Positions 1 to 6,321 of a stretch of DNA of 7,921 nucleotides are shown here, one piece after another (the first letter of the stretch is position 1; each line of letters opens with the position of its first letter). Origin of the DNA: Hippea sp964442345 (GTDB lineage Bacteria > Campylobacterota_A > Desulfurellia > Desulfurellales > Hippeaceae); contig CAYTZD010000055.1 of assembly GCA_964442345.1 (NCBI GenBank), forward strand, positions 1 through 7,921, in the 5' to 3' direction. The notes beneath the pieces are model-generated. The model was not told the DNA's origin and ran no database searches. It was given only the letters and a program-made list of their open reading frames with translations. Position numbers and translations under genes: made by a program.

Positions 1-2
1 CA

Positions 3-449
3 ATGAGAGAGATAGTAAACAGAAAAGCGCGGCACGATTACGAGATTTTAGAGACTTATGAAGCTGGGATAGAGCTCAAAGGTAGCGAAGTAAAATCAAT
101 AAGAATGGGTTCTGCGAACTTAAAGGACAGCTATGCCGAGATAAAAAACGGCGAGGTATTTGTAAACGGATTTTATATAAGCCCTTACAAATTTGCATCG
201 CCGCATTCCAATCATGACCCGCACAGAAAGAAAAAGCTTTTGCTTCATAAATATCAAATCAGAAAGCTGATAGGCAAGGTTAAAGAGAAGGGTTTAACGC
301 TTATTCCTTTAAGGGTTTACTCAAAAAATGGTAAGATAAAGATGGAGATAGCTTTAGCTAAGGGTAAAAAGCTTTACGATAAAAGAAAGGATATAAAAGA
401 GAGAGACTTGGCAAGGGAAGCAGAAAGGGAGCTTGCGCGCTTTAGATAA
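3..449 (+). CDS. smpB: SsrA-binding protein SmpB
   Basis: SmpB binds tmRNA and brings it to stalled ribosomes for trans-translation, in the cytoplasm. The 148-residue product is close to the usual 150-160 residues. Visible family signatures are the N-terminal RKARHDYEI segment (residues 8-15), the ELKGSEVKSIR stretch (24-34), the NHDPHRKKKLLLHK block (70-83) that belongs to the tmRNA-binding beta-barrel, and the basic C-terminal tail with GKKLYDKR (121-128) and REAER (138-142), which enters the decoding centre. The ATG at 3 fits the family's N-terminus, but only two bases lie upstream, so the ribosome binding site cannot be seen and a start a few codons earlier is not excluded. The gene ends at TAA 447-449 and is separated from carB by a promoter-like gap, so it probably belongs to a preceding transcription unit or is read through into the next. 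No tmRNA gene is visible here. Confidence 0.96.
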   Translation: MREIVNRKARHDYEILETYEAGIELKGSEVKSIRMGSANLKDSYAEIKNGEVFVNGFYISPYKFASPHSNHDPHRKKKLLLHKYQIRKLIGKVKEKGLTLIPLRVYSKNGKIKMEIALAKGKKLYDKRKDIKERDLAREAERELARFR

Positions 450-461
450 CTCATAAATCCG

Positions 462-489
462 TTGAAATAAAAATACAATTGTATAGAAT
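462..489 (+). promoter_or_regulatory. Candidate sigma70-type promoter for the carB operon
   Basis: A -35-like TTGAAA (462-467, five of six matches to consensus) is followed after 16 bases by a -10-like TAGAAT (484-489, five of six). It lies in the only real intergenic gap of the window, 33 bases upstream of the carB start, and all later genes overlap. It would therefore drive the whole carB-to-radical-SAM cluster. This is based on consensus matching in an AT-rich gap, so a chance match is possible. Confidence 0.5.
473..484. promoter_or_regulatory. Perfect 12-base palindrome inside the carB promoter spacer, candidate operator
   Basis: ATACAATTGTAT reads identically on both strands. It fills most of the spacer and touches the first base of the proposed -10 element, so a dimeric repressor bound here would block RNA polymerase. 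The bases just outside (A472 and A485) do not extend the symmetry. I do not recognise it as the site of a named regulator. AT-rich DNA makes short palindromes fairly often, so this remains a candidate. Confidence 0.3.
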
Positions 490-503
490 AGGACGATTTT
501 GTT

Positions 504-515
504 AAAGAAGGGGTG
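504..515 (+). promoter_or_regulatory. Ribosome binding site of carB
   Basis: A purine-rich run ending in AAGGGGTG (508-515) resembles AAGGAGGTG with one base missing. It ends six bases before ATG 522. It decides the start: the in-frame GTG at 513 lies within this site and would have almost no spacing of its own, so ATG 522 is preferred. Confidence 0.65.
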
Positions 516-521
516 TTTTGT

Positions 522-3500
522 ATGCCGAAGAGAACCGATATAAAAAAGATTATGATAATAGGTTCAGGCCCTATTGTTATAGGTCAGGCATGTGAGTTTG
601 ACTATTCTGGAACACAAGCGTGTAAGGCTTTAAAGAACGAAGGGTATGAGATTGTTTTGGTTAACTCAAATCCTGCAACGATAATGACAGATCCGATGCT
701 TGCAGATAGAACCTATATAGAGCCAATAACCGTTGATTTTCTTGAGAAGATAATAGCCAAAGAAAGACCCGATGCCTTACTTCCTACACTTGGCGGCCAG
801 ACGGCTTTGAATGCTGCGATGGACCTACATAAGGCAGGCGTTTTGGATAAGTATTCTGTTGAGTTAATAGGTGCAAATGCCGAAACCATAGAGAGAGCCG
901 AAGATAGAGAACTATTCAAAAAAGCAATGAGCGAGATAGGGCTTAAAGTGCCAAAAAGTGGTATAGCACACAATATGCAGGAAGCTGTAGATGTGGTTAA
1001 TGAGATATCGTTCCCTGTCATTATAAGGCCATCTTTTACGCTTGGTGGAACAGGAGCAGGTGTCGCATACAACAAAGAAGAGTTTGAAGAAGTGGTTAAA
1101 TGGGGGCTTGAGCAAAGCCCTGTAAACGAAGTGTTGATAGAGCAGTCTGTTCTTGGCTGGAAAGAGTACGAACTTGAAGTAATGAGAGACAAAAAAGACA
1201 ATGTGTTTATCATCTGTTCCATAGAGAATTTTGATGCTATGGGCGTTCATACAGGCGATTCAATTACCGTTGCGCCTGCTCAGACGCTTTCGGATAAGGA
1301 GTATCAGATTCTAAGGGATGCAGCTATTGATATAATAAGAAAGATTGGTGTTGAGACGGGTGGTTCTAATATTCAGTTTGCCGTTAATCCAGAGAATGGC
1401 GAATTCGTAGTGATAGAGATGAACCCAAGAGTCTCAAGGTCTTCTGCTTTGGCATCGAAAGCCACAGGGTTTCCTATAGCTAAATTTGCAGCACTTTTAA
1501 GCGTTGGATATACGCTTGATGAGATACCAAACGATATAACAAAGAAGACGCCTGCAAGCTTTGAACCTGTGCTTGACTATGTTGTTGTTAAGATTCCAAG
1601 GTTTACATTTGAGAAGTTCAACACAGAAGATGAGCTTGGCACCCAGATGAAAAGCGTCGGAGAAGTGATGTCCATAGGCAGAACATTCAAAGAATCTCTT
1701 CAGAAGGCAATTCGTTCTCTTGAATATAACTGGGATGGTTTTATTGAGATGGATTGCTCAGAAGAAGAGCTTAAACAAAAGCTTATTCATCCAAACTCGA
1801 AACGATTGCTTTATATAGGTGAAGCCTTCAGGCGTGGCTATGATATAGATTATGTCTATGAACTTACGGCTGTTGATAGGTGGTTTCTATTCAATATTAA
1901 GCAGATAATAGAAAAGGAAGAAGAGATTAAAAAGAATCCAGAACTTGTTGAAAAGGAGATAGAAGAGCTCAAAAAATATGGATTTTCAGATTCAAGACTT
2001 GCGCATCTAACAAAAAGGAGCGAGCTTGAGATAAGGAATATGCGCCTGAATAAAGGCATAAAAAGCGTTTATAAAATGGTTGATACATGTGCAGGCGAAT
2101 TTGAAGCATATACACCGTATTTTTATTCAACCTATGAAGATGAGAACGAATCTTTGCCGTCTAAGAATAAAAAGGTTGTAATCTTGGGCAGCGGACCAAA
2201 CAGGATAGGTCAGGGCATAGAATTTGACTATACATGCGTTCACGGTTCGCTTGAGTTAAGAAATGAAGGTTATGAATCTATAATGGTAAACTGCAACCCT
2301 GAAACAGTCTCGACAGATTACGATATCTCAAACAGATTATATTTTGAACCGTTGGTATTTGAAGATGTAATGGACATTATAGATAATGAGAAACCCGAAG
2401 GTGTTATCGTCCAATTTGGCGGTCAGACACCGTTAAAGCTCTCTCTGCCGCTTAAAAACGCAGGTGTTAAGATTCTTGGCACGGCACCAGAAAGCATAGA
2501 TATGGCAGAAGATAGGGAACTGTTTAGGGAATTGATAAACAGGTTAAGACTTCTGCAACCGGAAAGTGGTATAGCTCATTCAAAAGACGAAGCGATAGAG
2601 GTTGCAAAAAGGGTGGGTTATCCGGTTCTGGTTAGGCCTTCTTATGTGCTTGGCGGAAGGGCTATGATGATAATATTCAACGAAGAGCAGCTTAAGCAGT
2701 ATGTAGATGAAGCCGTAGAAGTAAGCGGCGAACACCCTATTCTAATTGATAAATTTTTAGAAGATGCAATAGAAGTTGATGTGGATGCTGTAAGCGATGG
2801 AGATGATACTGTTGTTGCAGCGGTTATGGAGCATATTGAAGCAGCAGGAATCCATTCGGGAGATTCAGCTTGCTCTATCCCACCACGAACGCTAAAAAAA
2901 GAGATAGTAGATGAGATAAAAAGACAGACGAGACTGCTTGCCAAAGAGCTCAATGTAAAGGGTCTAATAAATATACAGTTTGCCGTAAAGAACGACAGGA
3001 TTTACATTCTTGAGGTTAACCCAAGAGCTTCAAGAACAGTGCCGTTTGTAAGCAAAGCAACCGGTGTCCACTGGGCTAAAATAGCAACCCAGCTTATAAT
3101 GGGTAAGAAGATAAAAGAGCTTGGCGTCAAAGAGGTAGAACCAAAGTATTATGCAGTGAAGGAGAGCGTTTTTCCGTTTGTTAAATTTCCAAATGTTGAT
3201 ATTACGCTTGGTCCTGAGATGCGTTCAACGGGTGAGGTTATGGGTATTGCCGATGAGTTCCCTATAGCATATTATAAGGCTTTGCTTGCAAGCGGAATGA
3301 GACTGCCAACAGAAGGCAATGTGTTTATGTCTTTGGCGGATAGAGATAAGCCGCAAGGAGTTTTCATAGCATCAAAGTTAATAGATCTTGGATTTGATGT
3401 CTATTGCACGAAGGGAACCTATGAGTTTTTGAAGAAAGAAGGCATAGATGTTAAGTATGTAAAAAAACTCAGCGAAGGAAGGCCGAATATTCTTGACAAA

Positions 3501-3722
3501 ATGAAAAACAATCAAATACACTTTTTAATAAATACGCCGTCTGGCAAAAGGTCAAGAACCGATTCTTTTTATATAAGGAGAAGTGCTTTGCTTTTGAATA
3601 TACCATATTGCACGACTATTTCTGGTGCTATAGCAGCCACAAGAGCGATAGAAGCCATAATAAAGGGCAAGAAGCTCGATGTTATACCAATACAGGATTA
3701 TTACAAAAAAGAGGTGAACTGA
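522..3722 (+). CDS. carB: Carbamoyl-phosphate synthase large subunit CarB
   Basis: CarB uses ammonia delivered by the glutaminase CarA, bicarbonate and two ATP to make carbamoyl phosphate for pyrimidine and arginine synthesis in the cytoplasm. At 1066 residues it is full length (E. coli 1073). It shows the duplicated architecture: first ATP-grasp half with GSGPIVIGQ (from residue 14), roughly 1-395; oligomerisation region to about 548; second half beginning with GSGPNRIGQG (from 556); and a C-terminal methylglyoxal-synthase-like allosteric domain from about 931. In that domain T963, T966, K982 and N1004 fall at a constant offset of 11 from the E. coli UMP/IMP pocket residues T974, T977, K993 and N1015 (alignment from memory). 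The neighbouring pocket residue T1017 appears as Pro1006, so UMP sensitivity cannot be assumed. ATG 522 is preferred over the in-frame GTG at 513 because of the ribosome binding site. carA is absent from the window. The stop TGA shares its A with the ATG of greA. Confidence 0.98.
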   Translation: MPKRTDIKKIMIIGSGPIVIGQACEFDYSGTQACKALKNEGYEIVLVNSNPATIMTDPMLADRTYIEPITVDFLEKIIAKERPDALLPTLGGQTALNAAMDLHKAGVLDKYSVELIGANAETIERAEDRELFKKAMSEIGLKVPKSGIAHNMQEAVDVVNEISFPVIIRPSFTLGGTGAGVAYNKEEFEEVVKWGLEQSPVNEVLIEQSVLGWKEYELEVMRDKKDNVFIICSIENFDAMGVHTGDSITVAPAQTLSDKEYQILRDAAIDIIRKIGVETGGSNIQFAVNPENGEFVVIEMNPRVSRSSALASKATGFPIAKFAALLSVGYTLDEIPNDITKKTPASFEPVLDYVVVKIPRFTFEKFNTEDELGTQMKSVGEVMSIGRTFKESLQKAIRSLEYNWDGFIEMDCSEEELKQKLIHPNSKRLLYIGEAFRRGYDIDYVYELTAVDRWFLFNIKQIIEKEEEIKKNPELVEKEIEELKKYGFSDSRLAHLTKRSELEIRNMRLNKGIKSVYKMVDTCAGEFEAYTPYFYSTYEDENESLPSKNKKVVILGSGPNRIGQGIEFDYTCVHGSLELRNEGYESIMVNCNPETVSTDYDISNRLYFEPLVFEDVMDIIDNEKPEGVIVQFGGQTPLKLSLPLKNAGVKILGTAPESIDMAEDRELFRELINRLRLLQPESGIAHSKDEAIEVAKRVGYPVLVRPSYVLGGRAMMIIFNEEQLKQYVDEAVEVSGEHPILIDKFLEDAIEVDVDAVSDGDDTVVAAVMEHIEAAGIHSGDSACSIPPRTLKKEIVDEIKRQTRLLAKELNVKGLINIQFAVKNDRIYILEVNPRASRTVPFVSKATGVHWAKIATQLIMGKKIKELGVKEVEPKYYAVKESVFPFVKFPNVDITLGPEMRSTGEVMGIADEFPIAYYKALLASGMRLPTEGNVFMSLADRDKPQGVFIASKLIDLGFDVYCTKGTYEFLKKEGIDVKYVKKLSEGRPNILDKMKNNQIHFLINTPSGKRSRTDSFYIRRSALLLNIPYCTTISGAIAATRAIEAIIKGKKLDVIPIQDYYKKEVN
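3711..3716 (+). promoter_or_regulatory. Ribosome binding site of greA, inside the carB end
   Basis: GAGGTG lies five bases before ATG 3722 and within the last codons of carB. It supports ATG 3722 as the greA start, rather than an ATG at 3608 that would add 38 residues unlike any GreA. The TGATG junction is typical of translational coupling. Confidence 0.75.
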
Positions 3723-4192
3723 TGAGCGAGAAGATTTTGATTACACCCGAAGGATACAAGAGACTGCTTGAAGAGATGGAAGATTTACAGAAAAACCAAA
3801 GGCCGGCTATTATAAAAGAGATAGAAGAAGCAAGAGCCAAAGGCGATTTAAGTGAAAATGCCGAATATCACGCTGCAAAAGAGAAGCATGCTTTAATCGA
3901 GAACAGAATAGCTGAGCTTTCAAGAAAGATAAACAATGCCCAGGTTGTTGACCCTGCCAGCGTTCCAAAGGATAGGGTAAACTTTGGCTGCAGGGTTGTT
4001 TTATACGATGTGGATAACGACGAAGAGATAGAGTATATGATTGTTGGAGAAGATGAATCAGATCCAAAAAACGGCAAGATATCAGTAAATAGCCCTATAG
4101 CGAAGGCTCTTCTTGGAAAGGAAGAAGGAGACGAAGTTGAAGTGAAGGTGCCTGCCGGCATAAGAAGATTTGAGATAGAGGAGATAAAGTGA
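3722..4192 (+). CDS. greA: Transcription elongation factor GreA
   Basis: GreA enters the secondary channel of RNA polymerase and stimulates cleavage of the 3' end of backtracked RNA, restarting elongation. The 156-residue product matches the usual length of about 158. Residues 1 to about 75 form the antiparallel coiled coil, with the tip motif GDLSENAEYH (41-50). Its acidic residues D42 and E45 correspond to the catalytic D41 and E44 of E. coli GreA, and these separate it from TraR/DksA-type factors. Residues from about 80 form the C-terminal FKBP-like domain, with SPIAKALLGKEEGDEVEVKVPAG (two segments around 123-145) as the typical signature. It overlaps carB by one base and pyrK by four, so it is cotranscribed with pyrimidine genes. 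The link may be simple operon packing, since no direct role in pyrimidine synthesis is known for the family. Confidence 0.97.
   Translation: MSEKILITPEGYKRLLEEMEDLQKNQRPAIIKEIEEARAKGDLSENAEYHAAKEKHALIENRIAELSRKINNAQVVDPASVPKDRVNFGCRVVLYDVDNDEEIEYMIVGEDESDPKNGKISVNSPIAKALLGKEEGDEVEVKVPAGIRRFEIEEIK
4178..4183 (+). promoter_or_regulatory. Ribosome binding site of pyrK
   Basis: GAGGAG, inside the last greA codons, lies five bases before GTG 4189. It supports this GTG as the start, giving a GTGA overlap in which the start codon and the greA stop TGA share bases 4190-4191. Confidence 0.75.
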
Positions 4193-4920
4193 GACTAAAA
4201 ATAGTCGAAAATAAGCAGGTAGCTAAAGATACCTTTATCTTAAAGGTTGACAATCCTGGCCTGTTTGAAGTGTTGCCTGGTCAATTTTTTATGGTTAGGG
4301 TCAATGATTATCCATTTCCCTTGCTTAGGCGACCATTTAGTGTTGCAGGTTTTTCTGATACCATCGATTTTATCTATAGGGTTGTTGGTCAAGGAACAAA
4401 GATTTTGACAACCAAAAAGAAGAATGAGTTTATAGATATCTTAGGACCCTTAGGAAATGGTTTTAGTATAAATTCAACAAAGAAGCTGCTTTTGGTTGGT
4501 GGTGGGATAGGCGTTGCACCACTTCTTTATCTTAAAAGTGTTATAGAAAACGAGTATAAAATCAAATGCGATGCTTATTTTGGGTTTAATAGTGAAGATG
4601 AGATATTTACAAGCGATGGCAATATAGCAACGATGGATGGTAGTGTTGGTTTTAAGGGTAATGTTGTTGAGATGGTTGAAGATAAGCTAAATAGCGATGT
4701 TTTGGTTTATGCCTGCGGTCCTACGCTTATGCTGAGAAGGCTTGCGTTTTTGTGTTTTGAAGCTAACTGTTCTATGCAGGTTTCGCTTGAATCCAGAATG
4801 GCATGCGGTATAGGTGTCTGTTTGGGTTGTGTTGTTCAAACTGCCGATAATAGATACAAAAAGGTCTGTGTTGACGGGCCAGTCTTTGATTTTGAGGAGA
4901 TACAATGGCAAGCTCTTTAG
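4189..4920 (+). CDS. pyrK: Dihydroorotate dehydrogenase B, electron-transfer subunit PyrK
   Basis: PyrK takes electrons from the FMN of PyrD through a 2Fe-2S cluster and FAD and passes them to NAD+, which makes the class 1B enzyme independent of quinones. The 243-residue product fits the family's 240-260. Domains in order: an N-terminal FAD-binding beta-barrel with the RPFS motif (48-51) and GPLGNGF (86-92); an NAD-binding ferredoxin-reductase-like domain with GGGIGVAPL (104-112) and ACGP (175-178); and a C-terminal cluster site with C206, C211, C214 and C227 (C-x4-C-x2-C-x12-C), all present. The start is GTG, backed by a well-spaced ribosome binding site. It directly precedes and overlaps pyrD, the usual order for PyrK-PyrD pairs. 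The cysteine pattern and the neighbour distinguish it from other ferredoxin-NADP reductase relatives such as sulfide dehydrogenase or hydrogenase gamma subunits. Confidence 0.95.
   Translation: MRLKIVENKQVAKDTFILKVDNPGLFEVLPGQFFMVRVNDYPFPLLRRPFSVAGFSDTIDFIYRVVGQGTKILTTKKKNEFIDILGPLGNGFSINSTKKLLLVGGGIGVAPLLYLKSVIENEYKIKCDAYFGFNSEDEIFTSDGNIATMDGSVGFKGNVVEMVEDKLNSDVLVYACGPTLMLRRLAFLCFEANCSMQVSLESRMACGIGVCLGCVVQTADNRYKKVCVDGPVFDFEEIQWQAL
4894..4899 (+). promoter_or_regulatory. Ribosome binding site of pyrD
   Basis: GAGGAG lies five bases before ATG 4905 and within the end of pyrK. It supports the 16-base pyrK/pyrD overlap. It is the third consecutive operon gene with a purine-rich site exactly five bases before its start. 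Confidence 0.75.
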
Positions 4921-5822
4921 TTGTAAAATTGGGAAATTTGATATTTAAAAATCCTGTTCTTACGGCATCTGGCACATTCGGATATGGCCTTGAATATAAA
5001 AAATATATGGATTTGAATAAATTGGGTGGTTTTATTGTTAAGGGTTTAAGCGTAAAGGAAAAATTGGGTAATAAGCCACCGAGAATTGTTGAGACGCCAT
5101 GCGGAATGTTGAATGCTATAGGTCTGCAAAACATTGGTGTTGATAGGTTTATTGAAGAGAAGCTTCCAAAGATGGAGAATCTGAATACTCACATTATAGC
5201 CAATATTTATGGCAGTGAAGTGTCTGAATTTGTCGAAATAGCCGAGAAACTGGATAAAGAGCCCAAGATAAGTGCAATTGAAGTAAATGTTTCATGTCCT
5301 AATGTTTCGGCAGGTGGTGCTTTATTTGGCAAGGATCCTGATATGGTGTTTGTGCTTACAGCTTCGATTAAAAAGGTTTTTTCTCGTCCTGTGATAGTGA
5401 AGCTTACTCCCAATGTTGAAGATATTGCTTTTATTGCTCAGGCTGCAGAAAAGGGTGGTGCTGATGCTGTAAGCTTGATAAATACAATTACGGGAATGGT
5501 TATTGACACAAAAACGAAAAAGCCACTGCTTGCAAACAAGACTGGCGGTTTAAGTGGGCCTGCCATCTATCCTGTTGGTGTTAGAATGGTTTATGAAGTG
5601 TATGAGAAGGTGAAGATACCGATAATAGGTGTTGGTGGTATATACAACGCTGATATTGCACTTCAATATATTATGGCAGGTGCAACGCTTATTCAGATTG
5701 GAACGGCAAATTTTATTAATCCGTCTGTAACGCTTGAGATTTTGAAGGGAATTGAGAAGTATTTGGAAGATGAAGGGATTGAGAGTATTAGCAAGCTTAT
5801 TGGTATTGCTCATACTGATTAG
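4905..5822 (+). CDS. pyrD: Dihydroorotate dehydrogenase B, catalytic subunit PyrD (class 1B)
   Basis: PyrD oxidises dihydroorotate to orotate with FMN, the fourth step of pyrimidine synthesis, in a cytoplasmic heterotetramer with PyrK. The 305 residues form a TIM barrel of normal length. The N-terminal NPVLTASGTFGYG (16-28), K46 in GFIVKGLS, NVSCPN (128-133), VKLTPN (165-170), the GGLSG loop (214-218) and GVGGI (242-246) are the FMN- and orotate-binding elements. The catalytic base is C131, as expected for class 1, whereas class 2 enzymes have Ser; with pyrK adjacent this means class 1B. The C-terminal LIGIAHTD matches the family's normal ending, so the gene is complete and its long overlap with the next gene is not caused by a frameshift. 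The last 18 codons also encode, in another frame, the signal peptide of the lolA-like gene. Confidence 0.97.
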   Translation: MASSLVVKLGNLIFKNPVLTASGTFGYGLEYKKYMDLNKLGGFIVKGLSVKEKLGNKPPRIVETPCGMLNAIGLQNIGVDRFIEEKLPKMENLNTHIIANIYGSEVSEFVEIAEKLDKEPKISAIEVNVSCPNVSAGGALFGKDPDMVFVLTASIKKVFSRPVIVKLTPNVEDIAFIAQAAEKGGADAVSLINTITGMVIDTKTKKPLLANKTGGLSGPAIYPVGVRMVYEVYEKVKIPIIGVGGIYNADIALQYIMAGATLIQIGTANFINPSVTLEILKGIEKYLEDEGIESISKLIGIAHTD

Positions 5823-6321
5823 CATCTCAAATGCTGCCGATATAAATAACATATTTGATGCTTATAAAAATAAAGATATTAAGCTTTGTTTTAAGCAGAT
5901 TTCTATAAACGGCATGACAGGCCAAAAAATTGAAAAGAATGGCATTCTGTTTATAAAAGCCAAAAAAGAGATGGTTTTTGATTACGGCAATGAGAAGGTT
6001 CTGATTGATAATTTTAAAGCCGTTGATGTGAAGAAAGAAACAAAGACGGTCTATAAACTAACTGGGTTTAATAAAGTGCTGTTTTTGATGTTTTTGGGCA
6101 AAAAGGAGCTATCCGAGCTGTTTGAGATAGAAAATACAGATAATAAGACTTTTAAGCTTTTGCCTAAGTATGATAGCAATATAGAAAGCGTCTATGTTGA
6201 ATTTTTGAAGGATAAGGTTAGAAATATAAAAATAACAGACATTTACGCAAACAAAACAATTTACTATTTTTATGCTCTTCCTTGCAAGCGAGCATCTCAA
6301 AGAGATAAAACCACTAATTGA
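5770..6321 (+). CDS. lolA: LolA-like periplasmic lipoprotein carrier
   Basis: LolA receives lipoproteins from the LolCDE exporter and ferries them across the periplasm to the outer membrane. The 183-residue product has a clear signal peptide: K2 and R5, a hydrophobic core from L7 to I19, and a likely signal peptidase I cut after S20-N21-A22. There is no lipobox. The mature part shows the LolA-like pattern: F41-K-Q, GILFIK (59-64), the strand MVFDYGNEKVLIDN (68-81), KLLPK (129-133) and VEFLKDKVRNIKITD (143-157). The match is by pattern and is weaker than for the other genes, so a related outer-membrane lipoprotein-sorting protein is possible. It is rather short. The LolA core ends near F167, followed by a 16-residue basic tail encoded in the overlap with the next gene. 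ATG 5770 is chosen because it begins the signal peptide; a GAGAAG at 5754-5759 is a weak ribosome binding site. In-frame TTG 5752 and 5779 are alternatives. Confidence 0.72.
   Translation: MKGLRVLASLLVLLILISISNAADINNIFDAYKNKDIKLCFKQISINGMTGQKIEKNGILFIKAKKEMVFDYGNEKVLIDNFKAVDVKKETKTVYKLTGFNKVLFLMFLGKKELSELFEIENTDNKTFKLLPKYDSNIESVYVEFLKDKVRNIKITDIYANKTIYYFYALPCKRASQRDKTTN

Noticed and set aside
513..521. GTG start three codons upstream of the carB ATG.
   Set aside because: It overlaps the Shine-Dalgarno sequence itself, and CarB proteins normally begin with MPKR-like residues encoded from 522.
450..521. Possible terminator or small RNA in the smpB-carB gap.
   Set aside because: No GC-rich hairpin followed by a T run can be seen. 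The only symmetric element is the short AT-rich palindrome, which suits an operator better than a terminator.
713..1250. Two long open frames on the - strand opposite carB.
   Set aside because: They are antisense shadows of a highly conserved CarB region, are Ser/Leu-rich or otherwise low in protein-like features, and show no family resemblance. The same applies to - strand frames opposite the second half of carB, greA, pyrK, pyrD and lolA.
3608..3721. Upstream ATG extending greA by 38 residues.
   Set aside because: The extra residues lie inside carB in another frame and are unlike any GreA. ATG 3722 has a good ribosome binding site and matches the family's N-terminus.
5821..6301. The 11-base word AGCATCTCAAA occurs near both ends of lolA (5821 and 6291).
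   Set aside because: Matches of this length are expected by chance in about 8 kb of AT-rich sequence, and the copies are read in different contexts. There is no sign of a duplication or attachment site.
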